Shown here in pieces: positions 44,229 through 55,979 of a stretch of 64,000 bases of DNA. The notes beneath the pieces are model-generated. The model was not told the origin of the DNA and made no database searches. It saw nothing but the letters and a program-made list of their open reading frames with translations. A program made the translations under genes and the position numbers. Position 1 is the stretch's first letter. Each line of letters begins with the position of its first letter. Origin of the DNA: Taudactylus pleione (lineage: Eukaryota; Chordata; Amphibia; Anura; Myobatrachidae). The stretch lies in assembly GCA_031769625.1 (NCBI GenBank), contig JAUIMM010000126.1:4116001-4180000 (forward strand), written 5' to 3'.

Positions 44229-45856
44229 ACAACAACAAAAATCTGGCGCTGCACCTATTAGAGCAGATGTGGTAGAAATTATAATATTTAGAACAAATCT
44301 TGGACACTAAGACTGCAGCCCATTCAACAAAAGGTGACAATATATAACACCAAAGATAAAAAAGAAAGAAAAGTAAATAGGCGCTGTCTAGTATCCAATA
44401 ATTTATTACCAAAAAATTACCATATTAGAGTAAATCTTACATAGCACATATCACATATAATTTACAACATATACAATATACCAATTGGTCAATAAAAGCA
44501 AAAATAAAAAACAAGAATACACAATATAAAGCAGAGGTGGATATTTCATTCAATAAAGACTGTCTGTTCCAAGGGTACTATAAAGTATGATACTGTTGTA
44601 TCCGTTTTGTGATGATACTGTTGCAACTTTGTATCCCTTTGTATATATAACACGCAGAACTGCCACCACTGATTAAATAGTGCTGCAAAAAAAGTCTCTA
44701 TCCCACTGTGAAAGGTTCAGGAATTATATATCTCTGTGTGGGTATTGATTTTCCTTAATGAAGAATTCCCATGCACAAATGGACGGCTATACAGAGCTTC
44801 TCTGCAATTAGCTCATAAATATCTGAGAGGTGTTTGTCCGACAGGAATATTCCCAAAATGGGCTCCTGGATATTTTTTCAATCCTAATTATATTTATCCA
44901 CAGCGGTATATAGAGTTGCTAGTAGACAGAAAAAAATATATATTTTATTCTCACCGCTGTTGTTATGTAAATTCCTCTCTCTCTCCCCCTTCTCCGAACA
45001 GGAATATACTGCTCTGTCGGTCTGGAGTAAAGCAGGTGTCTTTCTCCTATTGCCGTAGTATCAGTCTGTGGCACCAATTGGAGCATGCAGTCCAATACGT
45101 TAGTGGAACAAAGTGGAGCCGATTCCTAGTGACTCACTCCACGTGGGATATAGCGCCCGTCTCTCCTGCCGCTGTGGTCAGATCTCTCCCCAGATTCGCA
45201 GGGCCCAAGATGGTTGTACGGTGGAGTGGACCGATCAGCATGTGGTAGGGAGCGGCGTTAGACAAATGAAAAAATTGTAGCAAGTCTCTACGCATTTCTC
45301 CGCCTCCAACACAATCTCGGTGGCTTCCTCAGGAGACAATGATATCTGTGAGCAAGCCTCACTTCATTTATACCTGATAATCAGCTGTATATATTCAATC
45401 CTATCAACCATTGAAGCTTTTCAAAAACACTTAGTATTGAATGTCAGCCAATTAAATTATTTATACTTCGAAAAATCTATTAAAAAATATATTAAAAAAT
45501 ACTGTTGTATAAAGCATACATATCCATATATTTCTATAATCTCATCTCAGCTTATGAATATATAATATATTTTTATTTAACATGTATATGTTGACACACA
45601 TATGTCTATATGTGTATACTCATATACATAATTCCCAAACCACATCTGTTCCAATTATAAAATGACCTCATATTTTGGTTTAAACAAATATTGTTTAATC
45701 ATATGTCTATCTAAATCCATTAGTGAATTCAATTATAAATATAAACGTAAATAATCGTATATAAATAATAAAAAATATTAAAAGGTATAATATCACTAAA
45801 CAATTAATAAATAATTAGATAGATAATAAAAAACTATATAGGTAAATTAAAAATTA
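44229..45856 (+). repeat. Penelope terminal repeat 1
   Basis: Same orientation as repeat 2 (49928-51313) and inverse of repeat 3 (51314-52850). It lacks about 40 bp that the other two copies have after CCCATGCACAAATG (near 44782). It extends about 290 bp further than repeat 2; that extra part matches repeat 3. Confidence 0.93.
45284..45337 (-). ncRNA. hammerhead ribozyme motif E in terminal repeat 1
   Basis: Minus strand: helix I GTCTC/GAGAC, intact CTGAGGA core, helix II CCACC/GGCGG (one mismatch), GAAA, then T-GC-GTA. The mismatch and the A-to-G-type differences from the other copies look like decay. Confidence 0.8.
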
Positions 45857-46370
45857 AGAATTACACATGTATATAGACCGTTATTATTTATGTATATATA
45901 AAAAAATTATTAATTGATTTTAATAGAATTAGTGCACCTCTCCACTGTTGCTACATAATAAATCTACCTATTTGGCCACTAATATAATTATACTACATTC
46001 TTGAAAAATACTTTTCATAAAAAATGCAGTCTCAGTCAGTCTTAGAAATTATTCCTTCAACAATCAAATTATACATGTGTATATATATATATACCCAGCA
46101 AGAACAAGTGTATATAAAACTCATATATGCATATATATATGTGCAACACAAATGCACATACATACCTACACATACACATATGTACACATATACACACACA
46201 AAGAGAGAACAAAGAAAAAAACACAGAAGGAAAAAATATATAATATAGTATAGACAATATAAATACCACAAAAATTATAGGAGGTGGGGCAGAAAAGTGG
46301 GACAATTAATGATTTCCCCTATTTTTATAAGATACGTGACTTTGACTACAAATCTTCATAGAGTAAGATC

Positions 46371-46989
46371 TTAAAAAACATTAAGTTCAATCATGTCATT
46401 TAGACCCTGTGGCATCAAGGTTCGTAATCTGAAAATATAATATGCCTCACGTTTACAAAGTAATCCGAATCTATCACCCCCTCTTTTTGTTGGACTAATC
46501 CATTCAATAGCTGTTATTTTAATGGATTCAAAATGATCTTTTTGGCAATAAAGCACGTCTAGCTAAAGAGTGTGCTTTATTTTTCTTATACCATGCTCTT
46601 CTATGTTCAAGGAATCGGACATGTAATGGCCTAGTTGTACGGCCAACATATTGCAAGCCACAGGTACATGAAATTAAATAAATCACATAGGCCGACCTAC
46701 AGTTGGAGAAATTTTAAATTTTAAATGATTCTCCTGAGACTGTGGATCTGAAATCTAGTGTTTTTCTTTCAGTATGTTCACATGTTTTACAACCATTCTT
46801 TCCACATTTATAATGTCCTACAGGTTTATAAGGTATCCAGTTCTCTAATGTTTTGTCGAGTAGCATTTTTGGTAATTTATTTGAAGGTTTGCTAAAATGA
46901 CTTGGGACTAGTTTGCTCTTAAGATTATCCGATTTTCTAAAAACCACTGTGTTTTTTAATTGTACTGAAGAATTCAGAATTTCATCCAA
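46371..46989 (-). pseudogene. Penelope C-terminal GIY-YIG endonuclease part
   Basis: Continuation of the reverse-transcriptase frame. The CCHC-like motif HYKCGKNGCKTCEH (about 46830-46780) precedes the nuclease. The in-frame TAA at 46714-46716 is followed in the same frame by SAYVIYLISCTCGLQYVGRT (about 46690-46640), the GIY-YIG signature as it appears in Penelope elements, then RPLHVRFLEHR. A frameshift near 46555 leads to ITAIEWISPTKRGGDRFGLL ... LNDMIELNVF, the usual end of the protein. GIY-YIG nucleases cut DNA and in Penelope elements are believed to make the target nick. Two lesions make this copy inactive. Confidence 0.9.
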
Positions 46990-48909
46990 TTTTAAAGTTG
47001 ATATATTTTTCTTAAAGATTTTTTTAATCTCATATGCATATGAATTATATTTAGTGATAAAAACAGCCGATTTGTCGTCACCTATAAATTTTTCACCTCT
47101 AACTCCCGAAAGGGACCTTTCGTCGAGTAAAGTAGTCCTATCTATTTTGGTGACCTCATTTAGGGCTGTATTTAAAACAGAGGTAGCATAGTTTTGATCA
47201 ACAAATGAAGAATATATTGTTTTAACTTGTTTGTCATATAGCTTTTGTTCAGAACAGTTCCGTTTGATTCTAAGGAACTGTCATTTTGGGATATTGTTTC
47301 TCCAAGTTGGTAAATGATTACTCCTATAGTTGAGATACCGGTTATTATCTACTTCTTTAATATATGTTTCAGTTATTATTTGGTTATCCCTTATTGATAG
47401 TGAAATGTCCAAGAAATTAATGTGCTGAGAACTGTAATTACTAGTGAAGTGAAGCCCAAATGCATTTTGGTTAAGACCATTCACAAATGCAGTGATTGAA
47501 TCAATATCCCCCTCAAAAATGAAAAAGAGGTCGTCTATGTACCTCCCAAAGAGGACCAGGTTCGCCCCGTGTCGCTCGCTCCATATATGTTCCTCCTCAA
47601 ATTTCCCCATATAGAGGTTCGCGAAACTCGGGGCGAATCTGGTCCCCATCGCTGTGCCAAGCGTTTGCAAGAAAAACGTGGAATCAAACGTGAAATAATT
47701 GTGTTCTAAAATAAATTTGATGGCTGATAAAATAAATTTTTGTAATACTATAGTAATATTTCCCTCCGTCTTTAAATAATATTCAACTGCCTTAATACCA
47801 GCATCATGTGGGATGTTCGAATATAGTGATTCGACATCACATGTCACAAAAAAATATGTTGGTTTCCATTTAATGTCTTGAATTAATCTTAAAAAGTGTG
47901 ACGTGTCTTTAATATAAGAACGTAAATTTTTTACATATTTTTGTAAAAAAGTGTCTACAAAATACGAAAGGTTGCTAGTGAGGGACCTAATACCCGATAT
48001 AATGGGACGACTGGGGGGTGATGTGAGGGATTTGTGAATTTTGGGCAAATAATAAAAAGTGGGAATAACTGGATGTGCAGTGAATAAAAACTTATAAATA
48101 TCCTTGGAAATAGCACCATCAAAGAGAGCAAGATCTAACATATCCCTTAATTTCATTTGGAAAAGGGCGGTCGGGTTGTTAGATAATTTGACATAAAATT
48201 TACTATTATTAAGTTGTCTTTGAGATTCTGCAATATAATCAATAGTATCTAATATAACTAATCCGCCGCCCTTATTTGCAGATTTAATTGTTATCCCAGC
48301 ATCTGCTTTTAGATGTTTCAGAGCTCTCCCAGGTTCATCCCAGGTGAGATTATCTGGGAGAGCTTTCTTTTCTGCTTTCTCACATAGACATCTGAAATTT
48401 TCTAAGGTAGACTTATAGAAACTTTCTATAAATGGACCTCTATAATTCAAGGGATAGAAATCTGATTTTAATTTAAAAGAATTTCCAGTATTTTGTATTT
48501 CTGAAATAGTACTCATATTGATATCAAAGAGTTTCTTAGGGGTCTCAAATTCTGTCTCTTCTTGGAGTGATTCTAATATATCAACATATATATCATCATT
48601 TTCATCTAAAATTATAGGCATACCTTCTATATTTTTGTTCTTCATTTGTTTTAGGGCAAAAAATCTCTTTCTGCTGAGCATACATACATATTTATTAAGG
48701 TCAACAAATAAGTCGAAAAGGTTAGGTTTAGATGCAGGGGCAAAGTTTAAACCTTTTTGCAGAAGAGTTAATTCGCTGTTATTTAGAGTTTTAGAAGACA
48801 GGTTATATATACCTTTGTCTCCTAATTTATACGTATATTTTTCATGGGATTTTCTCCTCCCTCCTCTACATCCCCGACTTCTCTTTCCCTTCTTCTTTTG
48901 GTTATCCAA
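46990..48909 (-). pseudogene. Penelope-like reverse transcriptase
   Basis: Minus-strand frame of about 640 codons, interrupted once by TGA at 47281-47283 (in ...WRNNIPK, where GGA would be expected). Blocks: SANKGGGLVILDT (early RT block), PVIPTFYYLPKIHKS with RPIISG, FFVTCDVESLYSNIPHDAG (first catalytic Asp), QTLGTAMGTRFAPSFANLYMG and YIDDLFFIFEG, the catalytic YIDD box. All catalytic Asp residues are present. Penelope RTs form a lineage related to telomerase, with a C-terminal GIY-YIG nuclease, and that is the order seen here. Initiation at 48909 is not real: upstream pieces on the same strand continue the protein in other frames. Subfamily (Poseidon or Neptune type) not determined. Confidence 0.95.
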
Positions 48910-49007
48910 GAAGGTCTTTCGTTTCTGTATGGATTGTCTCTGTAATGTCTGCCCTCTTCTAAAAAATTAGTATGAGACATAGTTGTAGTTTCTATCTCTC
49001 TATTTGA

Positions 49008-49880
49008 TCAACCTCTTGGAGTATAATTTCTCCTAATTAATGGAGATTCAGAAATCCCATCATATTCTTGTTGTCTCAAATTACTGAATCTATTTGTGTG
49101 TATAATATTATCATATATTGGTTTGTTATCTGGAATCCTAGAAGATTTAAAAAATCTATTAGGTGTATATGTAGTATTTTGTTTTTTATTTGGATTTCTA
49201 GCATAGGAATTTTTAAAAATTTCGTTTTTATAATAGGGTTGTTTCTTATATTGCTGAAATCTAGCTGGTCTGGGTCTATCAGATGATTTTGTTCTAGTAT
49301 GATTTTTAGAAACAGAACGAACCCTCCCAGATCTGTTAAAAGATCGTATCTCTCCCCTTTCATAATCGCCCTGATCTCTGACCAGTTTATCATCCTTTAA
49401 TTGGATTAACGATTTTTCATACTCTTCCACTTTCTTATTAACTTTTGAATCTCGTGTTAGGAAGTCATCTTGGTCAGAGAAGGGTTTAAGTAATTCAGTT
49501 GTATTTTCAATATCTTTTTGTATACTAATTACTTTAGCTTCTCTATATCTAATCAGAAGACGCATCAGGTTTTTAGAACAACTGTACAATACTGTATACC
49601 ATTCTTCCACAAAAACTGGGTCTTCTTTAAATGCCGGGGTTTTTTGAATAAGTAATCCTCTTGGGATCAGGTCACTGTCCAGATATTTCTATAAAGTCAC
49701 CTGATCCCACCAGTGTCTTGTTTCATCGACACACAGGTTTTCTAATTTATTAAAAAGTCTATGCATATCCACATTATTTTCCACTACATTTAAATTCAAA
49801 GGTTTTGTTACCAATTGTGAACCTTTTAAATAGATGTTTCTTCTTTCTAATCTTTCGGATATACATTTTAATGAGGCCAT
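49008..49880 (-). pseudogene. Penelope N-terminal region, frameshifted
   Basis: Two pieces: 49880-49689 (MASLKCISERLERRN ...) and 49610-49008 (VEEWYTVLYSCSKNLMRLLI ... with a long Arg/Asn/Tyr-rich tail). Reading on past the stop at 49689 in another frame gives a peptide that joins the second piece, so a small indel near 49690 broke the frame. Another frameshift near 48860 precedes the RT. The basic, low-complexity region probably binds nucleic acid; that is inference. Confidence 0.75.
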
Positions 49881-49927
49881 TGTAAATGGTGCTGCTGCCA
49901 GACAATATATATTAAATCAAGCACTAC

Positions 49928-51313
49928 ACAACAACAACAAAAATCTGGCGCTGCACCTATTAGAGCAGATGTGGTAGAAATTATAATATTTAGAACAAAT
50001 CTTGGACACTGAGACTGCAGCCCATTCAACAAAAGGTGACAATATATAACACCAAAGATAAAAAAGAAAGAAAAGTAAATAGGCGCTGTCTAGTATCCAA
50101 TAATTTATTACCAAAAAATTACCATATTAGAATAAATCTTACATAGCACATATCACATATAATTTACAACATATACAATATACCAATTGGTCAATAAAAG
50201 CAAAAATAAAAAACAAAAATACACAATATAAAGCAGAGGTGGATATTTCATTCAATAAAGACTGTCTGTTCCAAGGGTACTATAAAGTATGATACTGTTG
50301 TATCCGTTTTGTGATGATACTGTTGCAACTTTGTATCCCTTTGTATATATAACACGCAGAACTGCCACCACTGATTAAATAGTGCTGCAAAAAAAGTCTC
50401 TATCCCACTGTGAAAGGTTCAGGAATTATATATCTCTGTGTGGGTATTGATTTTCCTTAATGAAGAATTCCCATGCACAAATGATGTCTGATGTATATCA
50501 GGTTCCTGTTTTGATTTATATGGCAATGGACGGCTATAAAGAGCTTCTCTGCAATTAGCTCATAAATATCTGAGAGGTGTTTGTCCGACAGGAATATTCC
50601 CAAAATGGGCTCCTGGATATTTTTTCAATCCTAATTATATTTATCCACAGCGGTATATAGAGTTGCTAGTAGACAGAAAAAATTATATATTTTATTCTCA
50701 CCGCTGTTGTTATGTAAATTCCTATCTTTCTCCCCCTTCTCCGAACAGGAATATACTGCTCTCTCGGTCTGGAGTAAAGCAGGTGTCTTTCTCCTATTGC
50801 CGTAGTATCAGTCTGTGGCACCAATTGAGGCATGCAGTCCAATATGTTAGTGGAACAAAGTGGAGCCGATTCCTAGTGACTCACTCCACGTGGGATATAG
50901 CGCCTGTCTCTCCTGCCGCTGTGGTCAGATCTCTCCCCAGATTTGCAGGGCCCAAGATGGATGTACGGTGGAGTGGACCAATCAGCATGTGGTAGGGAGC
51001 GGCGTTAGACAAATGAAAAAATTGTAGCAAGTCTCTACGCGTTTCTCCGCCTCCAACACAATCTCGGCGGCTTCCTCAGGAGACAATGATATCTGTGAGC
51101 AAGCCTCACTTCATTTATACCTGATAATCAGTTGTATATAATCAATCCTATCAACCATTGAAGCTTTTCAAAAACACTTAGTATTGAATGTCAGCCAATT
51201 AAATTATTTATACTTCGAAAAATCTATTAAAAAATATTTAAAAATACTGTTGTATAAAGCATACATATCCATATATTTCTATAATCTCATCTCAGCTTAT
51301 GAATATATAATAT
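49928..51313 (+). repeat. Penelope terminal repeat 2
   Basis: Starts ACAACAACAAAAATCTGGCG as repeat 1 does and is nearly identical to it. At about 51313 it switches directly into the inverted repeat 3, forming a head-to-head junction. Confidence 0.93.
51031..51084 (-). ncRNA. hammerhead ribozyme motif D in terminal repeat 2
   Basis: Minus strand: helix I GTCTC/GAGAC, core CTGAGGA, helix II CCGCC/GGCGG with a 14-nt loop, GAAA, C-GC-GTA (NUH = GTA). All core positions fit the hammerhead consensus; helix III has two base pairs and a two-base loop, the short form known from Penelope elements. Cleavage predicted just before GAGAC. Confidence 0.88.
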
Positions 51314-52850
51314 TAATTTACATATATAGTTTTTTATTATCTATCTAATTATTTATTAATTTTTTAGTGATATTATACCTTTTTATATTTTTTATTATTT
51401 ATATACGATTATTTACGTTTATATTTATAATTGAATTCACTAATGGATTTAGATAGACATATGATTAAACAATATTTGTTTAAACCAAAATATGAGGTCA
51501 TTTTATAATTGGAACAGATGTGGTTTGGGAATTATGTATATGAGTATACACATATAGACATATGTGTGTCAACATATACATTTTAAATAAAAATATATTA
51601 TATATTCATAAACTGAGATGAGATTATAGAAATATATGGATATGTATGCTTTATACAACAGTATTTTTTAATATATTTTTTAATAGATTTTTCGAAGTAT
51701 AAATAATTTAATTGGCTGACATTCAATACTAAGTGTTTTTGAAAAGCTTCAATGGTTGATAGGATTGATTATATACAGCTGATTATCAGGTATAAATGAA
51801 GTGAGGCTTGCTCACAGATATCATTGTCTCCTGAGGAAGCCGCCGAGATTGTGTTGGAGGCGGAGAAACACGTAGAGACTTGCTACAATTTTTTCATTTG
51901 TCTAACGCCGCTCCCTACCACATGCTGATCGGTCCACTCCACCGTACATCCATCTTGGGCCCTGCGAATCTGGGGAGAGATCTGACCACAGCGGCAGGAG
52001 AGACGGGCGCTATATCCCACGTGGAGTGAGTCACTAGGAATCGGCTCCACTTTGTTCCACTAACGTATTGGACTGCATGCTCCAATTGGTGCCACAGACT
52101 GATACTACGGCAATAGGAGAAAGACACCTGCTTTACTCCAGACCGACAGAGCAGTATATTCCTGTTCGGAGAAGGGGGAGAGAGAGAGGAATTTACATAA
52201 CAACAGCGGTGAGAATAAAATATATATTTTTTTCTGTCTACTAGCAACTCTATATACCGCTGTGGATAAATATAATTAGGATTGAAAAAATATCCAGGAG
52301 CCCATTTTGGGAATATTCCTGTCGGACAAACACCTCTCAGATATTTATGAGCTAATTGCAGAGAAGCTCTGTATAGCCATCCATTGCCGTATAAATCAAA
52401 ACTGGAACCTGATATACATCAGACATCATTTGTGGGTGGGAATTCTTCATTAAGGAAAATCAATACCCACACAGAGATATATAATTCCTGAACCTTTCAC
52501 AGTGGGATAGAGACTTTTTTTGCAGCACTATTTAATCAGTGGTGGCAGTTCTGCGTGTTATATATACAAAGGGATACAAAGTTGCAACAGTATCATCACA
52601 AAACGGATACAACAGTATCATACTTTATAGTACCCTTGGAACAGACAGTCTTTATTGAATGAAATATCCACCTCTGCTTTATATTGTGAATTTTTGTTTT
52701 TTATTTTTGCTTTTATTGACCAATTGGTATATTGTATATGTTGTAAATTATATGTGATATGTGCTATGTAAGATTTATTCTAATATGGTCATTTTTTGGT
52801 AATAAATTATTGGATACTAGACAGCGCCTATTTACTTTTCTTTCTTTTTT
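51314..52850 (-). repeat. Penelope terminal repeat 3, inverted
   Basis: Inverted copy of 44229-45856. Ends with GACAGCGCCTATTTACTTTT and a pyrimidine tract at the 14-bp duplication. Confidence 0.93.
51826..51879 (+). ncRNA. hammerhead ribozyme motif C in terminal repeat 3
   Basis: Helix I GTCTC/GAGAC (51826-51830 and 51875-51879), core CTGAGGA (51831-51837), helix II CCGCC/GGCGG (51840-51844 and 51859-51863), GAAA (51865-51868), helix III C-AC-G, NUH = GTA (51872-51874). One unpaired A flanks helix II on each strand. Confidence 0.88.
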
Positions 52851-53394
52851 AGCATTAAGATATACCCAGTGTACATTCCTTACCTAACATAAGTGCCACA
52901 TGGTAAGCAGGACACCGCTGTCACACCTGACACATTGCCCTTTGAACATTGGTCGTTAAGGTCTCAGTATGTTAGCCATTTGAGAATATGGTTATATTAC
53001 ATGTTTATTGTTGTTGCTAACTAGCCACAGATTGCTCATCGCTCTAGTTTGACCTACAACAGCAGTAGAAATCATTTTATTTGACACATACCGTTGTGCT
53101 ATTTTAAAGTGTATACCTTGTAGTAAAGATTTTCACATCATCTATATTGTCTATTATGATTGATTTTTATATGCTGAACATCATTTTCGTCCATTTCTAT
53201 TGAATTTCACTTTGACTTATTTGCATATGTGATTTTCCATACGTTCATTGGTTTAGCGCTGATAGTTATCCATTTTTCGATAAATACTATAATAGGGAGG
53301 ACTCCCTCTTTTTTTTTTTACTATCAGCAGCTTACCACATACAGCAGGCTAAGAGCCCAGTGCGCAGTGTTGTTTCTTATTTACATTGTAATAA

Positions 53395-54157
53395 GTTTAT
53401 AAGTAATGTACACTGTTTAGTAGTTTATACTTTGTGAAACATTATATAATGGAATCAGGTTGAATTCAGCTAGTGGCTGTGGTTCCATGGGAGTTGCAGA
53501 TTGCTAGCCATATTGTGATAGTATTGTGAAGTTATGTATTATCATAGTTTGGGGATTTAAAGATTGCTACCTCCATGTGGTGTGAACAAAGGAAATTCCA
53601 TGTGCTCCACGTTTCCCCATTGAATCATGTGCTTGATTCAATGGAAGTTGTGAATTACTAGTCTTGCGAACATAGTTATAATTCTACCCAGTTTTGGTGT
53701 TGTATAGTACAAATAGGTTGTTATAGATATTATAATTATGATCATTAATGGATATATGATTTACAGAAGTTACAACACTATGCAAGTTTTCTTACTTTCA
53801 AAATGGAGTTTGCCTAGGGATCATGAGGTTTGCAAACAAAGGAAAAACATGTGCTTCGGCCCTTCCCCTTCCCCATGGTCTAGTGGGTACTGGATGAGGT
53901 CTGTTGTAGGATGGTATTGTTTATATTGGAATCAGCTTGTATTGTACATGTTGGAATATTAAATGGTGCAGTGCTTGCCTGATGTGTTGGCATGTGATAT
54001 TCAGCTTGCATATTTAATTAACTATGGCATTATGGGAGATTTCAATGAGGGTTTTTCTGACATTCAAAATGGAGTTTGTGTTCAGGGACCATGCGGTTTG
54101 AACAATAGGATATGAGCCTTAACAACAACCCCCACACATAATCTCACACAGCAGCCA

Positions 54158-54196
<39 letters not shown>

Positions 54197-54330
54197 ATCT
54201 TTGTTTCATCTATATTGTATTTTAACAAGCATTGATTTTATGAAGATTGATTTGATGAATATAAAACATTTTACTTATAACACTTTGTGTGCATTGTTAT
54301 CTTTATGGAAGGAAATTATCCAAATGATTT
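53395..54330. repeat. unclassified repeat with a three-fold internal module
   Basis: A module containing CATGNGGTTTGAACAAAGGA or close variants recurs at about 53570-53600, 53820-53855 and 54085-54115, the last two preceded by AAAATGGAGTTTG. It may be the U3-like part of a long terminal repeat, but no ends were found. Confidence 0.4.
54162..54196. repeat. (TC)n microsatellite
   Basis: Uninterrupted TC repeats, slightly degenerate at the right end. Confidence 0.95.
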
Positions 54331-54619
54331 AAAGGGTATATAATTCTGGTTAAACACTTTGCGAAGTTCATATATTTATGTTACTTATAACCTGATGTTA
54401 ATTATTATATGAAAAATAGAATATTTGCTTCAGATATAATGAGATTAAACAAGCTGGCAATGGCCTGTGTGTACAAAAAGAAAGAAGAAAAAACAACCAT
54501 CATCAATATTACAAAAAAATGTTTGAGTGCTGGACCTTTAAGAGATTCAGTCAATCTTACAAGTCTTATATTGTTTCTACAAGACCTGTTCTACAGGTCG
54601 CCAACCTTGTTCCAAATTT

Positions 54620-54920
54620 GGTAGTTCTCTTTGTGTAAATCATTGACAGATCATTTTAAACTGGTAATTTCATGCTGGGCTGCTACTAACTGTTGCTCAG
54701 TGTCTGAGACTCGCTGTGTTAGCCTGTCAAGCTGACTGGTGATGTCAGCAACTGCTTGTGTGAGAAATTAAGTTATGGTGCTCTTAATTACATCCACTAT
54801 GCCCCCATATGTGGCCGGTGCATTGGGAGAGCAGCATACCTTATAGGGGGAAGAACAGTTATCAGCGGCTGCTTTCTTAGAGGCCGGGGAGACCACAACC
54901 AGCTTGGCATCTAGTGCCAT
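54620..54920 (-). pseudogene. L1 ORF1-like N-terminal fragment
   Basis: From ATG at 54920 the minus strand reads MALDAKLVVVSPASKKAAA ... then, after an in-frame TAA, VADITSQLDRLTQRVSDTEQ, a heptad-patterned coiled coil like that at the start of L1 ORF1 proteins. A second stop follows. The RNA-binding domain is not visible downstream. Weak family evidence (coiled coil plus frog L1 style). Confidence 0.5.
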
Positions 54921-55139
54921 ATTAGCTGCAGCGTGACGCTTCTCCTGTCTGGGTGCCCACGGTGCCTAGTGCTGTGGGGTGGATAAATACCAGTCCATAG
55001 GTAGTCCAACAGCATAGGGAAAAGGTCAGGGGTGCAGTAGAGGCTGTAGCAGCTGTGCAAGGAGGGTTTCCTGCAGTAGAGTGTGGGAGCCCTAAGACGG
55101 AGCTGCCTCACTCCATCAGACCGGAACCAAAATTCCCAG

Positions 55140-55975
55140 GTGAATTCACCTTTAAATATATGCTATGAATCCCCCCCCAGCCCAACTGTCCAAATTCTTT
55201 ACAGCACAATTCCAAAACAACATTGTGAAATTGCTCAAAGAAGATGTTTTTTTAGAACATTGGAAGGAATGTTAGAGATGTGTTCTCATATGCTCAAATA
55301 CTTTTTGGTCTATTTGGTGCGAGACACACAGCATGACCTAGACAATTCCTGGACTTTGATACTATTCCTACATTTATAATCTTAGTCACATCATAGCAGC
55401 ATACAAAGTCACTTACAGTGTCCAAGGCACTTAGGATTAATATTTTTGTTGCAGAGGAGTTGGTTCAAAGTCACAGATCAAGCACAATGATGTGTAACAT
55501 GAAGCATGGCGCAGCTCACTTGTACTGGACCTCCGTATTTTGCCTTTTTTACCCAGGTTAGTGTCTGAGTTGCACAGAGTAGCTGGATGCAGTGCCAGCA
55601 CCAGTATCAGGGGTACCTGTGCATCATCATTTTGTCACATTGGTGATGTCAATAAGATGCATATTTTGTGATCAATCTGTGGAAAAATGCATGGTGCAGC
55701 TAAGGCACAAAGTCCATGGTGAACCAAATTGTGCTATTTAGAGTGATTTGAGAATGGGCATATGTATGTATAAATAATACAAGCAGCAAGAACTGGGTCT
55801 ATAAGACCTCCCTGCCTGGGATAATTCTTGTAGACAAAAAATTCTCCATCACTGAATTGGAGGAAGCTCTTCAGTTAACATCATCAAGTACAAGTTCAGA
55901 CCCATATGGTTTCATAATCTTGTATTATAAAACATTAGGGACATAAAACTTTAATACCTAGAGGCTTTAAGTAAG
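55140..55975. other. unassigned spacer
   Basis: No recognisable coding or repeat signature; may belong to the decayed Gypsy element to its right. Confidence 0.3.
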
Positions 55976-55979
55976 CAAT

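Larger units (their letters stand above)
44229..52850 (-). mobile_element. inner Penelope-like retroelement (family A), 8.6 kb
   Basis: Flanked by the perfect 14-bp duplication AGCATTAAGATATA (44215-44228 and 52851-52864), lying inside the right arm of the outer element. Order on the plus strand: terminal repeat 1 (44229-about 45856), reverse-transcriptase/endonuclease body on the minus strand (46371-49880), terminal repeat 2 in direct orientation (about 49928-51313), terminal repeat 3 in inverted orientation (about 51314-52850). Each terminal repeat carries a hammerhead motif. Direct plus inverted repeats are a known peculiarity of Penelope-like elements. Confidence 0.93.
43237..53380 (+). 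mobile_element. outer Penelope-like terminal-repeat element (family B), split by inner Penelope
   Basis: Flanked by the perfect 14-bp duplication TTACATTGTAATAA (43223-43236 and 53381-53394). After removing the inner element it is about 1.5 kb with inverted arms: 43237-43693 against 44191-44228 joined to 52865-53283. The intervening unique part (43694-44190) starts with a hammerhead-like motif. The right side extends about 100 bp past the inverted arm. No reverse transcriptase of its own. The Penelope assignment rests on the hammerhead and on the layout shared with families A and C. Confidence 0.8.

Noticed and set aside
44736..45248. 170-codon frame in the Penelope terminal repeat (also at 50663 and 51915)
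   Set aside because: Opposite in sense to the RT gene and spans the hammerhead-proximal repeat; conserved only because the repeats are near identical, with no domain seen.
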